Shown here in pieces: positions 26,880 to 36,463 of a DNA stretch of 64,000 bases. The notes under the pieces were generated by a model that had not been told where the DNA came from, made no database searches, and was given only the letters and a program-made list of their open reading frames with translations. Both the position numbers and the translations under genes were made by a program. Each line of letters opens with the position of its first letter. Position 1 is the stretch's first letter. Origin of the DNA: Phytoactinopolyspora halophila (GTDB lineage: Bacteria; Actinomycetota; Actinomycetes; Jiangellales; Jiangellaceae); the NCBI RefSeq assembly GCF_003287285.1, contig NZ_QMIG01000018.1, positions 1-64,000 of the forward strand, in the 5' to 3' direction.

Positions 26880-27509
26880 TCGCCAGAGATCGGTGATGGC
26901 GACCCCGAAGTCGGCCAGCAGGTTGCGCAGCAGCGGCAGCGAGAGTCCGACCACGTTGTGGTGATCGCCCTCCAGGCCGGCGACGAACGGCCCGCCATAC
27001 CCGTCGACGGTGAAGGCGCCAGCAACCCGCAACGGTTCTTCAGTGGCGACGTAGGCGTCGATCTCGGCGTCGGTGAGCTCGGCGAAGTGCACCCGCGTCG
27101 ATGCCGTCGACCCGATCGCCCCTCCGGTCCCGGCGGCCGTTGTCGAGCGGATGTCGACCAACCAGTGCCCGGTGTGCAGAGCGCCCGTCCTGCCTCGCAT
27201 GGTGCGCCAGCGGCTGGCGGCGTCGGCCGCGCTGGCCGGCTTTCCGTAGATCTGACCCTCGAGTTCGAGTATCGAATCGCAGCCGAGCACCAGGAACTCG
27301 CCCGCCGCCCGCGCGCTCACCGCCTCGGCCTTCGCCCGGGCCAAGGTCAGCGCCGCGTCTTCGGGGGCCAGCTTGCCGAACCTGGCTTCGGTGCTGGCCA
27401 GGACCTGTTCCTCGTCGACCTCTGGATCGTGCACGACGGGTTCGATACCAGCCGAGCGCAGTGTCGCCAGGCGGGCTGGCGATGTCGAGGCGAGAAGCAA
27501 TCGCGTCAC
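26877..27509 (-). CDS. maf: Maf family nucleoside triphosphate pyrophosphatase
   Basis: House-cleaning pyrophosphatase that hydrolyses dTTP/UTP or modified nucleotides; Maf proteins are linked to septum inhibition. The 210-aa protein has the N-terminal LLLASTSPARLATLRSAGI (family SxSPRR region), LARAKAEAV, LGCDSILELEGQIYGKP, and the C-terminal VDGYGGPFVAGLEGDHHNVVGLSL. It starts at GTG 27509. Convergent with the carboxyltransferase gene across the extended palindrome. Subfamily specificity cannot be decided by eye. Confidence 0.93.
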   Translation of the reverse strand: MTRLLLASTSPARLATLRSAGIEPVVHDPEVDEEQVLASTEARFGKLAPEDAALTLARAKAEAVSARAAGEFLVLGCDSILELEGQIYGKPASAADAASRWRTMRGRTGALHTGHWLVDIRSTTAAGTGGAIGSTASTRVHFAELTDAEIDAYVATEEPLRVAGAFTVDGYGGPFVAGLEGDHHNVVGLSLPLLRNLLADFGVAITDLWR

Positions 27510-27649
27510 GCGCCCATACCTTACCGAAGTTGATCACGAAGATGTTGCCGGGTGGTCAACATCGCGCCCGCGACCGTCGCCACGCCGGAGGTTTGTGCCG
27601 TATGTCGAGATGTCGAGTTTCGCGGTGAGCTGGGGGAATCCGTCCGGGC

Positions 27650-29326
27650 TCAGAGGCTGGCCAGGGCATCTTGGAGCGGGTCGAGCCCCAGGGCGCCCAG
27701 ATCCAGAACGGCACGGTGGAAGTCCGGGAGGGAGAACGCCTCGCCCTTGCGCTGGCGGGCATTCTCCCGCGCCTCCAGGAAGATCCGTTCACCGACTTTG
27801 TACGACGGCGCCTGGCCGGGCCAGCCGAGATACCGGGTGGTCTCGAACCGGTTGATCTCGGGCGCCTGCCGAGTGTGGCGGCTGAGGAATTCGTACACCG
27901 CGTCACCGGTCCACGGCCCGGCATCGAGGCCGTCGTTGCGGACCACCTCCGCGGGTATCTCGAAACCCAGGTGCGCCCCGATGTCGACGACGACCCGAAC
28001 CGCGCGCATGGCCTGGCCGTCGAGCATGCCGAGGCGGTCGCCAGGATCATCGAGATACCCCAGCTCGGCCATGAGCCGCTCGGCATAGAGCGCCCACCCT
28101 TCGGCATGCCCCGAGACACCCGCGAACAGCCGCTGCCAGCGGTTCAGGATGTCGGACCGGTACGCCATCTGGGCGATCTGCAGATGGTGGCCGGGGACGC
28201 CTTCGTGGAAGACGGTGGTGGTCTCGCGCCACGTGGAGAACGTGTCCACTCCTTCGGGAACCGACCACCACATACGGCCGGGTCGGGCGAAGTCTTCGCT
28301 CGGCCCGGTGTAGTACACGACGCCGTCCTGGGTGGGCGCGATACGGCATTCGAGCCGCTGGATCGGCTCGGGGATCTCGAAGTGCGTCCCGTTGAGCGCG
28401 GCGATCGTGCGATCGGAGAGGTCTTGCATCCATGCCCGGAACGCCTCGGGGTTCGCGATCGTCCGGGATGTGTCGGCGTCGAGGGCGGCAACGGCGTCGT
28501 CGACCGAACCGCCCGGAACGATCTGCTGCGCGATCCCGGCCATCTCGGACTCGATCCGGTACAGCTCGTCGAGACCCCACGCGTATGTCTCGTCGAGATC
28601 GATCTCGGCGCCCAGGAAATACTGGCTGGCGATCTGGTAGAGATCCCGGCCGACGGCGTCTTCGGTGCGGGCGCGCGGGGTCACGTCGTCGGCGAGATGA
28701 CGGGCGAAATCGGCGTAGGCGGACGAGGCGGTGGCGGCCAGCCGATCCAGCTCCGCGCGCAGGTAGTCAGGCGCCGATCTGGCGAGCTGCTGGAAGAACC
28801 CTTCGGCGGCCTGGTTTGCCTGCTCGATGACTGCGCGGACTTGGCGCCGGGCTGGGGGCAGCCCGGCGGCGATGTCCGCCTCGATCGTGGCGCGGTACCC
28901 GTCGAGGCTGCCGGGCACCGCCCGTAGCCGCCTCGCGATGGCCGCCCAGTCCTCGTCGGTCTCGGTGGGCATGAGGTCGAAAACTTCGCGGACCTCGTGC
29001 GCCGGGCTCGCGACGTTGCGCAGCGCGCGGTCGAGCCCGGCGTCGTGCACCCGGACCTCCTGGGTGAGCCGTTCCCGCATGGCCTCGGCGGCGACCCGCT
29101 CGCGCTCGTCACGCGCGTGCGCCGAGTCCAGCGCTCGGAGGGTGCGCTTGACCAGTGCGTTGCGCTCGGCGAACCCGTCGGGCGAGAGGTCGGTGGATTC
29201 GGCGTGATGGCCCGCGACGCCGGCAATGGTGGCCTGGAACGGGTCGAGCTGGACGAGCTCGTCGACGTAGGCGTCGGCGACGTCGTCGACGGTGGTGGGC
29301 GATGTCTCGGTGGGGGTCTCACTCAT
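27650..29326 (-). CDS. DUF885 family protein (putative zinc carboxypeptidase-like)
   Basis: 558 aa matching the DUF885 family. The family contains a gluzincin-like HExxH core: here TTVFHEGVPGHHLQIAQM near residue 370 and GHAEGWALYAERLMAELGYL downstream, which would supply the third ligand. The N-terminal half is a long helical region (HHAESTDLSPDGFAERN to RHLADDV). No signal peptide, so it is cytoplasmic. It lies alone between maf and accE, with 140 bp of featureless sequence before maf. Peptidase activity is inferred from the motif; the substrate is unknown. Confidence 0.88.
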   Translation of the reverse strand: MSETPTETSPTTVDDVADAYVDELVQLDPFQATIAGVAGHHAESTDLSPDGFAERNALVKRTLRALDSAHARDERERVAAEAMRERLTQEVRVHDAGLDRALRNVASPAHEVREVFDLMPTETDEDWAAIARRLRAVPGSLDGYRATIEADIAAGLPPARRQVRAVIEQANQAAEGFFQQLARSAPDYLRAELDRLAATASSAYADFARHLADDVTPRARTEDAVGRDLYQIASQYFLGAEIDLDETYAWGLDELYRIESEMAGIAQQIVPGGSVDDAVAALDADTSRTIANPEAFRAWMQDLSDRTIAALNGTHFEIPEPIQRLECRIAPTQDGVVYYTGPSEDFARPGRMWWSVPEGVDTFSTWRETTTVFHEGVPGHHLQIAQMAYRSDILNRWQRLFAGVSGHAEGWALYAERLMAELGYLDDPGDRLGMLDGQAMRAVRVVVDIGAHLGFEIPAEVVRNDGLDAGPWTGDAVYEFLSRHTRQAPEINRFETTRYLGWPGQAPSYKVGERIFLEARENARQRKGEAFSLPDFHRAVLDLGALGLDPLQDALASL

Positions 29327-29344
29327 GCGCGCACCCTACGCCCC

Positions 29345-29407
29345 GCCCCGCTGATCATGAACACTAGTCGACCTATGTACTCGGCTAGTGTTCATGATCA
29401 GCGGGGG
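29345..29407. repeat. TGATCATGAACACTAG palindromic repeat, copy 5
   Basis: CCCCGCTGATCATGAACACTAG, core TCGACCTATGTACTCGG, then CTAGTGTTCATGATCAGCGGGG. It ends two bases before the accE stop codon and lies between same-strand accE and the DUF885 gene. Confidence 0.9.
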
Positions 29408-29408
29408 G

Positions 29409-29630
29409 TCAGGTCGGCAGGCCGCTCGCCCGCCACGCTCCCGGGCCCGGACGCAGCTGAGGGCGCACCGACCGCCAGTACGCGGCCCACGTGGACGGCC
29501 GCGGCTGCGGCGCTCGCGCCTCGGCAGTGGCGGCAGCCTTGGCCACGATGACGGTGGTCAGCGCCGCGAGCTCGTCGTCGGTCGGGTTTCCCCGGACCAC
29601 GCGCACCAGCGGCTCCGTCTCCTCGCTCAT
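29409..29630 (-). CDS. accE: acyl-CoA carboxylase epsilon subunit
   Basis: A 73-aa AccE-type protein: LVRVVRGNPTDDELAALTTVIVAKAAA, the family signature, then a Pro/Arg-rich middle and WAAYWRSVRP near the C-terminus. Epsilon subunits stabilise the alpha-beta acyl-CoA carboxylase complex and are found in actinobacteria. The ORF continues upstream to 29705 but that part is a degenerate palindromic repeat; ATG 29630 (MSEETEPLV) is the likely start. It follows the beta subunit gene on the same strand, which is the usual arrangement. Confidence 0.88.
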   Translation of the reverse strand: MSEETEPLVRVVRGNPTDDELAALTTVIVAKAAATAEARAPQPRPSTWAAYWRSVRPQLRPGPGAWRASGLPT

Positions 29631-29654
29631 AGTGCGCAGTCTAAGCCTTTGTCC

Positions 29655-29705
29655 ATGATCATGGACGATTCCGGTCCTATATGAACTGGTACTGTTCATG
29701 ATCAC
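29655..29705. repeat. TGATCATGAACACTAG palindromic repeat, degenerate copy 6
   Basis: CCATGATCATGGACGATTCC on the left and TACTGTTCATGATCACGCATG on the right keep the TGATCATG and GTTCATGATCA ends but have lost most inner arm pairing. It separates accE from the beta subunit gene, so it lies within a likely operon. Confidence 0.65.
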
Positions 29706-29723
29706 GCATGAGGGGCAGGCAGG

Positions 29724-31415
29724 TCACAACGGGATGTTGCCGTGTTTCTTCGGCGGCAGGGTCTCCCGCTTGGTGCGCAACGCCCGCAATGCTTGTGCGA
29801 CGGCGGATCGGGTGCGGGACGGCTCGATGACGGCGTCGACGTAGCCCCGTTCGGCCGCGACGTAGGGGTTGGCGAGCGTGTCCTCGTACTCGGTGACCAG
29901 CTCGGCCCGGCGAGCCTCGGGATCTTCCGCCGCCGCGATGTCGCGCCGGTAGAGGATGTTCACGGCCCCCTGCGCGCCCATGACGGCGATCTGCGCCGTG
30001 GGCCAGGCGATGTTGACGTCCGCACCCAGATGCTTCGAGCCCATGACGTCGTACGCGCCGCCATACGCCTTCCGCGTGATCACGGTCACCAGCGGCACCG
30101 TGGCCTCGGAGTAGGCATAGATCAGCTTGGCCCCACGCCGGATGATGCCGTTCCATTCCTGGTCCGTCCCGGGCAGGAAGCCGGGGACGTCGACGAAGGT
30201 CAGCACCGGGATGTTGAACGCGTCGCAGGTGCGTACAAACCGGGCGGCCTTCTCCGACGCGTCAATGTCCAGCGTGCCGGCCAGATGCATGGGCTGGTTG
30301 GCGACGACGCCGATGGGATAGCCGTCGAGCCGGCCGAATCCGACGACGACGTTCGTGGCGAACAGGGGGTGCACCTCGAGGAACTCGTCGTCGTCGAGAA
30401 CGGTCTCGATCAGCCGCCGCATGTCGTAGGGCTGGTTGGGGCTGTCCGGGATGAGGGTGTCGAGCGTGCGGTCGTGGTCGGTGACCTCGTACACGGGTTC
30501 GTCGACCTCGTACGTGGGCGGCTCGTCCAGATTGTTCTGTGGCAGGTAGGACAGCAGGGCCTTGACGTAGTCGATGGCGTCTGACTCGTCGGAGGCCATG
30601 TAATGTGCGTTGCCGCTCTTGGTGTTGTGCGAGTTGGCCCCGCCGAGTTCCTCCATGGTGACGTCCTCACCGGTGACCGTCTTGATGACGTCCGGGCCGG
30701 TGATGAACATCTGCGAGGTCTGGTCCACCATCACCGTGAAGTCGGTGAGCGCGGGCGAATACACGTGCCCGCCGGCCGCCGCTCCCATGATCAGGGAGAT
30801 TTGTGGGATCACCCCGGAGGCATGGGTGTTGCGGCGGAAGATCTCCCCGTACAGCCCGAGCGAGACCACGCCCTCCTGGATCCGCGCGCCGCCGCCCTCG
30901 TTGATGCCGACGAGCGGGCAGCCGGTTTTCAGTGCGAAGTCGATGATCTTGACGATCTTCTCGCCGTAGACCTGCCCCAGGCTTCCACCGAAGACGGTCA
31001 CGTCCTGGCTGAACAGCGCGATCTGCCGGCCGTTGACCATGCCGATACCGGTGACGACGCCGTCGCCGTATGGGCGATTCTGCTCCATGCCGAACGCCGT
31101 GGAGCGGTGCCGGGCGAGTTCGTCGAACTCGACGAACGATCCCTCGTCGACGAGCATCTCGATCCGCTCGCGGGCGGTGTTCTTTCCCCGCGCATGCTGT
31201 TTCTCCACGGCACGGGCCGAACCGGCGTGGGCCGCTTCCTCCATCCGATTCCGGAGATCGGCGAGCTTTCCGGCCGTCGTGTGAATGTCCGGGCTGCTGT
31301 CCGAGTCATCACGTGCCAGGTCATCACCTGCCGGGCCGTCAGGTGTCTGGTCGCCGCCCGTCGGGCCGGTGCCTGCCGGGGCATCGCTGTCCGAGCCGTC
31401 GTGCATAGCGGTCAT
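29724..31415 (-). CDS. accD: acetyl/propionyl-CoA carboxylase beta subunit
   Basis: A 563-aa carboxyltransferase of the AccD5/PccB type. It has [33 protein letters not shown], the biotin-site loops [41 protein letters not shown] and [16 protein letters not shown], and the acyl-CoA loops [22 protein letters not shown] and [22 protein letters not shown]. The first 45 residues are an acidic, repetitive extension (Asp/Gly/Pro/Thr) absent from most homologues and coded by a locally repetitive stretch. ATG 31415 has a GGAGGG ribosome site. It probably forms a complex with AccE (29.4 kb) and the alpha subunit (22.0 kb). Confidence 0.95.
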   Translation of the reverse strand: MTAMHDGSDSDAPAGTGPTGGDQTPDGPAGDDLARDDSDSSPDIHTTAGKLADLRNRMEEAAHAGSARAVEKQHARGKNTARERIEMLVDEGSFVEFDELARHRSTAFGMEQNRPYGDGVVTGIGMVNGRQIALFSQDVTVFGGSLGQVYGEKIVKIIDFALKTGCPLVGINEGGGARIQEGVVSLGLYGEIFRRNTHASGVIPQISLIMGAAAGGHVYSPALTDFTVMVDQTSQMFITGPDVIKTVTGEDVTMEELGGANSHNTKSGNAHYMASDESDAIDYVKALLSYLPQNNLDEPPTYEVDEPVYEVTDHDRTLDTLIPDSPNQPYDMRRLIETVLDDDEFLEVHPLFATNVVVGFGRLDGYPIGVVANQPMHLAGTLDIDASEKAARFVRTCDAFNIPVLTFVDVPGFLPGTDQEWNGIIRRGAKLIYAYSEATVPLVTVITRKAYGGAYDVMGSKHLGADVNIAWPTAQIAVMGAQGAVNILYRRDIAAAEDPEARRAELVTEYEDTLANPYVAAERGYVDAVIEPSRTRSAVAQALRALRTKRETLPPKKHGNIPL

Positions 31416-31533
31416 GCATCCCTCCGGATCGCTGGTCCCATAGCAGGGTAGAACAGAGCGTTCTGGGGTATGGCCGGCGATGCCGATCAGCCGGCCGATG
31501 CGCGACCTGTCAGTTCAACTGTCACTCCAGCCG

Positions 31534-32586
31534 TCAGTTCAGCGCGAGGCGAGATTCCAGCCCGGGGAGCTCGTTGGCGGCCGCCAGCTGGAACAGCTCG
31601 ATGGCGAAGGAATCCTCGGTCTGAGTGACGGCGACGCGCACCACCTCGTCGTTCACGTCACCGTTCTCGAGGCTGTCGCCCGCGAGGACTTCCACGTCAG
31701 GCTGCACGAAGTGATCCGCGTAGGGCTGGCCGGACCCGGGTATCTCGCCGGAGGCGATCGCGTCTTCGATATCGCTGGCCAGGCGTTCGGCTTCGCCAGA
31801 CGGGGGAGCGACACAGATGATCCCGATGACGGTGTCGGGATCATCCTCGTCGGGTCGCACGCCGTAGGAGGTCGGGTAGTCGCCAGCCGCGGCGAAGCCG
31901 GCTCCCACGACGTCGCCCAGGCAACTGGCGAGCTCGCTGACGAGCGGGTCGGCGGCGAGCGTGTCGCCGTCCGTATCGACGATCGACATGTCCGCTTCCG
32001 CGCTGCCCACCGCGACATCCTCGGCGAGTGGAACGATCTGGGGAATCGTGACGGCGAGCGGGTTGGTGCCGAGATCGTCCAGGGTGAGAACGTCGTCGCC
32101 GGTCCAGCCGGCATCGTTGGCCGCGGATGTGATCTCGTCGCCGTCTTGGCCGCCTTGGAGGAGAGTGAGCGCGGCCGGTGGCTGTCCGGTGGTGATGGCC
32201 GACTCCGCCTCCGAGGGGTGGATGGCGAGCTCGTCTGGTAGCTCGGTGCGATGCTGGAAGAGGGCTCCGCTGCCGAGGCCGGCAAGCGAGCCCCAGGTGC
32301 CGTCGACCGTTCCGCCGGACAGTTCGTCGATGCGGCTGGCATTGCCGAACTCGACGTAGCTTCGCGTGCTCTCGTCTGCTCGGAACCGGCTCAGCGACTC
32401 TTCCAGCGCGGTTCCCCCGGTTTCGCCGGTTCCATCGGTTCCCCCGGTTTCGCCAGTGCTGTCGGTGCTGCTGGACGAGCCGCATCCGGAGGCGGCCACG
32501 GCGGTGGCGGCGAGGATCACCACGATGGTCGGCAACCGGGCGCGGAGTGAACGTCGCCGGTGCGAGGCATCTGAACGCATGGGCAT
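31534..32586 (-). CDS. uncharacterised lipoprotein
   Basis: About 350 aa from ATG 32586 (or the ATG at 32580). A basic N-terminus, hydrophobic segment TIVVILAATAVAA and lipobox ASGC predict lipid modification near residue 34. A short Gly/Thr/Glu repeat (STGETGGTDGTGETGGT) follows, then a soluble domain beginning LEESLSRFRADESTRSYVEFGNASRI. Family membership is not recognised. The C-terminal half has a periodic Asp/Glu-rich composition. The ORF could be extended to 32649 but only into a palindromic repeat. It has no visible operon partner. Confidence 0.75.
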   Translation of the reverse strand: MPMRSDASHRRRSLRARLPTIVVILAATAVAASGCGSSSSTDSTGETGGTDGTGETGGTALEESLSRFRADESTRSYVEFGNASRIDELSGGTVDGTWGSLAGLGSGALFQHRTELPDELAIHPSEAESAITTGQPPAALTLLQGGQDGDEITSAANDAGWTGDDVLTLDDLGTNPLAVTIPQIVPLAEDVAVGSAEADMSIVDTDGDTLAADPLVSELASCLGDVVGAGFAAAGDYPTSYGVRPDEDDPDTVIGIICVAPPSGEAERLASDIEDAIASGEIPGSGQPYADHFVQPDVEVLAGDSLENGDVNDEVVRVAVTQTEDSFAIELFQLAAANELPGLESRLALN

Positions 32587-32620
32587 GGAGGGATTGTAGT
32601 TCGCGCGCCCGCCTCCCCAC
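32587..32620 (-). promoter_or_regulatory. candidate leaderless promoter of the lipoprotein gene
   Basis: On the minus strand TACAAT lies exactly 6 nt before the ATG at 32586, with no ribosome-binding sequence between. A sigma-70-like -10 at that distance would start transcription at the initiation codon, a common actinobacterial arrangement. The -35 region is not obvious. Confidence 0.4.
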
Positions 32621-32630
32621 GTCCCCATAT

Positions 32631-32690
32631 CCCCGCTGATCATGAACACTAGTCGGGCATAGGTCGCTTAGTGTTCATGATCAGCGGGAG
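32631..32690. repeat. TGATCATGAACACTAG palindromic repeat, copy 7
   Basis: CCCCGCTGATCATGAACACTAG, core TCGGGCATAGGTCGC, TTAGTGTTCATGATCAGCGGG. It occupies the divergent gap between the lipoprotein gene and ppc. Confidence 0.9.
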
Positions 32691-32766
32691 GGGACAGCGG
32701 GACGGGGAGGAGCGGCGCGCGGGTGGGGAGAGCTTCCCCTTGGCCGAGGGTCATACGCTAGGCGAC

Positions 32767-35421
32767 GTGGCCCCTACCGCTACTGGATCCCGTGAAGCTG
32801 CCCGATTCGAAATGCCCGACGCATTGCGGGCCGACGTCCGCGTGCTCGGCGAGGCACTCGGCCAGGTGCTGCGCGAATACGGTGGCCAGGGTCTGCTCGA
32901 CGACGTCGAGCGGCTGCGCGAGCTGGTCATCGCCTCGCACCACGAGGACCTCACCGTGGGCGACGACGCCGCCGTGCAGGCGGAGCGGCTGGTCGCGTCG
33001 TGGTCGATGGAACGATGTGAGGAAGTGGCGCGGGCGTTCACGGCGTACTTCCACTTGGTGAACACCGCGGAGGAATACCATCGCATCCGCGCCCTGCGCG
33101 CCGGCGACCGTGGGGACGACTCCCTGCCCGGGGCGCTCGCCCAGACGATCAACGAGCTCTCGGATACCGCCGGCATGGACGAGGTCAACACCCTGCTGTC
33201 CGCGCTGGAGTTCCGCCCGGTGCTGACGGCGCACCCGACAGAGGCGCGCCGGCGTGCCGTCGTCAACGCGATCAGGCGGGTCGCGGAGCTGCTCCCGCGC
33301 CGCGACGACCCGCGGCTCGGGGAGTCCGAGTCGGCAGAGACGCACCGGCTGATCGTGGAGAACGTCGACGTGCTCTGGCGCACCGCACCGCTACGTGCCG
33401 AGCGGCCCGGCCCGCTCGACGAGGTACGTACGGCGATGACGGCGTTCGACGACGTGTTGTTCCACGTCGTGCCCCAGGTGTACCGGCGGGCCGACACGGC
33501 ACTCGGCGGCGGCGACAGCGAGATGCGTGCACCGCAGGTTCCCGCGTTCGTGCGGCTGGGCTCCTGGATCGGTGGCGACCGTGACGGCAACCCCTACGTC
33601 ACGAGCGCCATTACCCGGCAGGCGATGGCCATCCAGTCCGATCACGTGCTGGCGGCGTTGGAGAACGCGTGTGCCACGGTGGGGCGGTCGATGACGCTGG
33701 ATGCGGCGACGACGCCGCCGTCGCCAGAGATCAGCCGGATGCTCGGTGACGCGGAAGCTGCCCAGCCGGAGCTGTACCAGGATCTCGCGACCCGCTCGCC
33801 CAACGAGCCGCACCGCATCGCATTGCTCTACGTCTCCGCGAGGGTGGCGGCCACCCGCCGCCGCGACGCGGATCTGGCCTACGAGGACGCGGACGAGATG
33901 CTCGACGAGCTTCGTACGATCCAGGCGAGCCTCGTGCAGGCCGGTGCGCTGCGCCAGGCCTATGGGGAGTTGCAGAGCCTGGTGTGGCAAGTGGAATCGT
34001 TCGGATTCCACCTGGCCGAGCTGGAGATCCGGCAGCACAGCGCGGTTCACGAGGCGGCGTTGGAGGAGATTCGGGCTGGCGGTGAGCTATCCGAACGGAC
34101 CCAGGAGGTCCTCGCGACCATCCGGGTGATGGCACAGATCCAGGCGCGTTTCGGGCCGCAGGCGTGCCGCCGCTACATCGTCTCGTTCACGCGTTCCGCG
34201 GCCGACATCGCGGCGGTGCACGAGCTCGCCCGCTATGCTCTCGACGGGCGGCCGATCGAGCTCGACGTCGTGCCGCTGTTCGAAACCGGCGCGGACCTTG
34301 ACGCGGCGGTCGACGTGCTGGAAGAGACGCTCGATCTGCCCGAGATTCAGGAGCGGCTCGACGCCACCGACCGCCGGTTCGAGGTGATGCTGGGGTACTC
34401 GGATTCGGCGAAGGACGTGGGCCCGGTGTCGGCGACCCTGAAGCTGTACGAGGCGCAGGCGAAGCTGACCGAGTGGGCCGCCTTGCACAAGATCACGCTG
34501 ACCATGTTCCACGGGCGCGGCGGGGCGCTCGGCCGTGGTGGCGGGCCGGCCAACCGCGCGGTGCTGGCGCAGGCGCCGGGCTCCGTCGACGGCCGGTTCA
34601 AGCTCACCGAGCAAGGCGAGGTCATCTTCGCGCGGTACGGAAACCCGGCCATCGCCCGGAGGCACGTCGAGCAGGTCTCGTCGGCCGTCTTGCTGGCGTC
34701 GACCCCGGAGGTGGAGGAACGTGCCAGCGCGGCGGCGGTCGAGTTCGCCGAGCTGGCACGCACGCTCGATGCTGCGGCGCAGGAGGCGTACCACGCGCTG
34801 GTGCGTACGGAAGGGTTCGCCGCGTGGTTCGCCCGGGTCACGCCGCTGGAGGAGGTGGGCTCGCTTCCGCTGGGGTCGCGACCGGCACGGCGGGGCCTGG
34901 CGGTCTCGTCGCTGGAAGATCTTCGCGCCATTCCGTGGGTGTTTTCCTGGGCGCAGACCCGGGTCAACCTTCCGGGTTGGTACGGGCTCGGCTCCGGGCT
35001 GGCGGCGGTGGCAGATATCGACCTGCTGCGCCGCGCCCGCGAGGAGTGGCCGCTGTTCACCGTGATGCTCGAGAACGTCGAGATGTCGCTGGCCAAGACG
35101 GACCGGCGGATCGCCAGCCGGTACCTGGAGTTGGGAGATCGGCCGGAGCTGACCGAGATGATCATGGCGGAGCACGAGCTCGCCACCGAGTGGGTGCTGA
35201 AGGTCACGGGCCACAGCCGGTTGCTCGAGGACCGCCGGGTGCTGGGCCGGGCAGTGGCGTTGCGCAATCCCTACGTCGACGCCCTGTCCTATCTCCAGGT
35301 CCGCGCCCTGCGGACGTTGCGCACGGGCGACGATGCCGGCGCCGCGGACGAGGCGGCGAGCCGGCGGCTGCTGCAGATCAGCGTCAACGGCGTCGCGGCC
35401 GGTCTGCAGAACACCGGCTGA
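32767..35421 (+). CDS. ppc: phosphoenolpyruvate carboxylase
   Basis: Carboxylates PEP to oxaloacetate, the main anaplerotic reaction. 884 aa from GTG 32767. Catalytic motifs: VLTAHPTEARRR (essential His), GSWIGGDRDGNPYV, VMLGYSDSAKDVGPVSATLKLYEAQ and FHGRGGALGRGGGPANRAVLAQAPGSVDGRFKLTEQGEV; the C-terminal QISVNGVAAGLQNTG is intact. The ORF extends 96 nt upstream through the palindromic repeat (MFMISGRG...), which is not likely to be translated. The nearby biotin ligase gene follows on the same strand after 100 bp. Confidence 0.96.
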   Translation: MAPTATGSREAARFEMPDALRADVRVLGEALGQVLREYGGQGLLDDVERLRELVIASHHEDLTVGDDAAVQAERLVASWSMERCEEVARAFTAYFHLVNTAEEYHRIRALRAGDRGDDSLPGALAQTINELSDTAGMDEVNTLLSALEFRPVLTAHPTEARRRAVVNAIRRVAELLPRRDDPRLGESESAETHRLIVENVDVLWRTAPLRAERPGPLDEVRTAMTAFDDVLFHVVPQVYRRADTALGGGDSEMRAPQVPAFVRLGSWIGGDRDGNPYVTSAITRQAMAIQSDHVLAALENACATVGRSMTLDAATTPPSPEISRMLGDAEAAQPELYQDLATRSPNEPHRIALLYVSARVAATRRRDADLAYEDADEMLDELRTIQASLVQAGALRQAYGELQSLVWQVESFGFHLAELEIRQHSAVHEAALEEIRAGGELSERTQEVLATIRVMAQIQARFGPQACRRYIVSFTRSAADIAAVHELARYALDGRPIELDVVPLFETGADLDAAVDVLEETLDLPEIQERLDATDRRFEVMLGYSDSAKDVGPVSATLKLYEAQAKLTEWAALHKITLTMFHGRGGALGRGGGPANRAVLAQAPGSVDGRFKLTEQGEVIFARYGNPAIARRHVEQVSSAVLLASTPEVEERASAAAVEFAELARTLDAAAQEAYHALVRTEGFAAWFARVTPLEEVGSLPLGSRPARRGLAVSSLEDLRAIPWVFSWAQTRVNLPGWYGLGSGLAAVADIDLLRRAREEWPLFTVMLENVEMSLAKTDRRIASRYLELGDRPELTEMIMAEHELATEWVLKVTGHSRLLEDRRVLGRAVALRNPYVDALSYLQVRALRTLRTGDDAGAADEAASRRLLQISVNGVAAGLQNTG

Positions 35422-35521
35422 GGTGCTGACCGGGATACGGTGACTACCGTCGAGCGCGGCATTCACGCTGGCGTGCGGTGACCTGCTGGAGATGGCCGGT
35501 GGGCCGGACAGGGAGGACGGC

Positions 35522-36373
35522 ATGTGGGACGTGCGACGGGTCGCGGAGACCGGATCGACCAATGTCGACGTCGCCGATCTGGCCCGGGACGGCGCCCCCG
35601 AGGGAATCGTTCTCGCGGCGGAGTATCAACGTGCGGGGCGAGGACGGCTGGACCGCACCTGGCAGGCTCCGCCCGGCACGAGCCTGGCCGTGTCGTTCCT
35701 GCTGCGGCCGACAGACGTGGCGCCCGAGCGCTGGGCGTGGCTGCCGCTGCTGGTGGGTGTGGCGGTCGTCGACGCCGTCGAACAGCTCACCGATATCCGC
35801 GCGGTGCTGAAGTGGCCCAACGACGTCCTGGTGGGTGAGCGCAAGCTCGCCGGAATCCTGGTCGAGCAGGTACAGGAGGAGGCTGGTGCGGCGGCCGTGG
35901 CCGGTGTCGGTCTCAACGTCGCTCAGCGTGCGGAGCAGCTTCCGCCGACGGGAACGTCGCTGCTCGTCGCGGCTGGCGGCGCGGACGAGAGCGGCAGCGC
36001 GGGTGAAAGCGGCGACGCGGGTGCGGACCGCCGCGCGGGTGCGGACGACGGTGCGGGTGCGGACGGCGACGTGCCGGAACCCCCGAGCTTCGACGACGTG
36101 TTGGAGGTGCTGATCGACCGGTTCGCGGCGCGCTACGAGGCCTGGCGTTCCCACGGTGGCGATCCGGAGTCCGAGTTGGCGCAACTGTACCGGCGCCGCT
36201 GCGCGACGCTCGGCCGGTGGGTCCGGGTCCAGTTTCCGGATCACCGGTTCGCTGAGGGCGAGGCGGTCGATCTCGATTCGTCTGGCCGGCTCGTCATCCG
36301 AGGTAGCGGCGGGTTGTGGACCGTGGGCGCGGGGGACATCGTGCACCTGCGCCCGGCACCCGGTACCGCGTGA
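35522..36373 (+). CDS. birA: biotin--[acetyl-CoA-carboxylase] ligase, class I
   Basis: Attaches biotin to the biotinyl lysine of carboxylases, presumably the EAMKM site of the accA product. About 283 aa from ATG 35522, which has a GGGAGGA ribosome site; ATG 35492 would add 10 residues. Motifs: ETGSTNVDVADLA, the biotinoyl-AMP loop AEYQRAGRGRLDRTWQAPPGTSLAVSFLLRP, LKWPNDVLVGERKLAGILVE and VAGVGLNV. There is no N-terminal DNA-binding domain, so it is not a BirA repressor. A Gly/Ala/Asp low-complexity insertion (about residues 158-180) lies between the catalytic and C-terminal domains. Confidence 0.95.
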   Translation: MWDVRRVAETGSTNVDVADLARDGAPEGIVLAAEYQRAGRGRLDRTWQAPPGTSLAVSFLLRPTDVAPERWAWLPLLVGVAVVDAVEQLTDIRAVLKWPNDVLVGERKLAGILVEQVQEEAGAAAVAGVGLNVAQRAEQLPPTGTSLLVAAGGADESGSAGESGDAGADRRAGADDGAGADGDVPEPPSFDDVLEVLIDRFAARYEAWRSHGGDPESELAQLYRRRCATLGRWVRVQFPDHRFAEGEAVDLDSSGRLVIRGSGGLWTVGAGDIVHLRPAPGTA

Positions 36374-36463
36374 CGGCCGGCGAACGGAGCGGTGACGACA
36401 ATCGTCGTCGCGGGTCCGGCCGTGTCGTCAACACGGAGCCTCCACACGTGCCAAGATTCGCCT

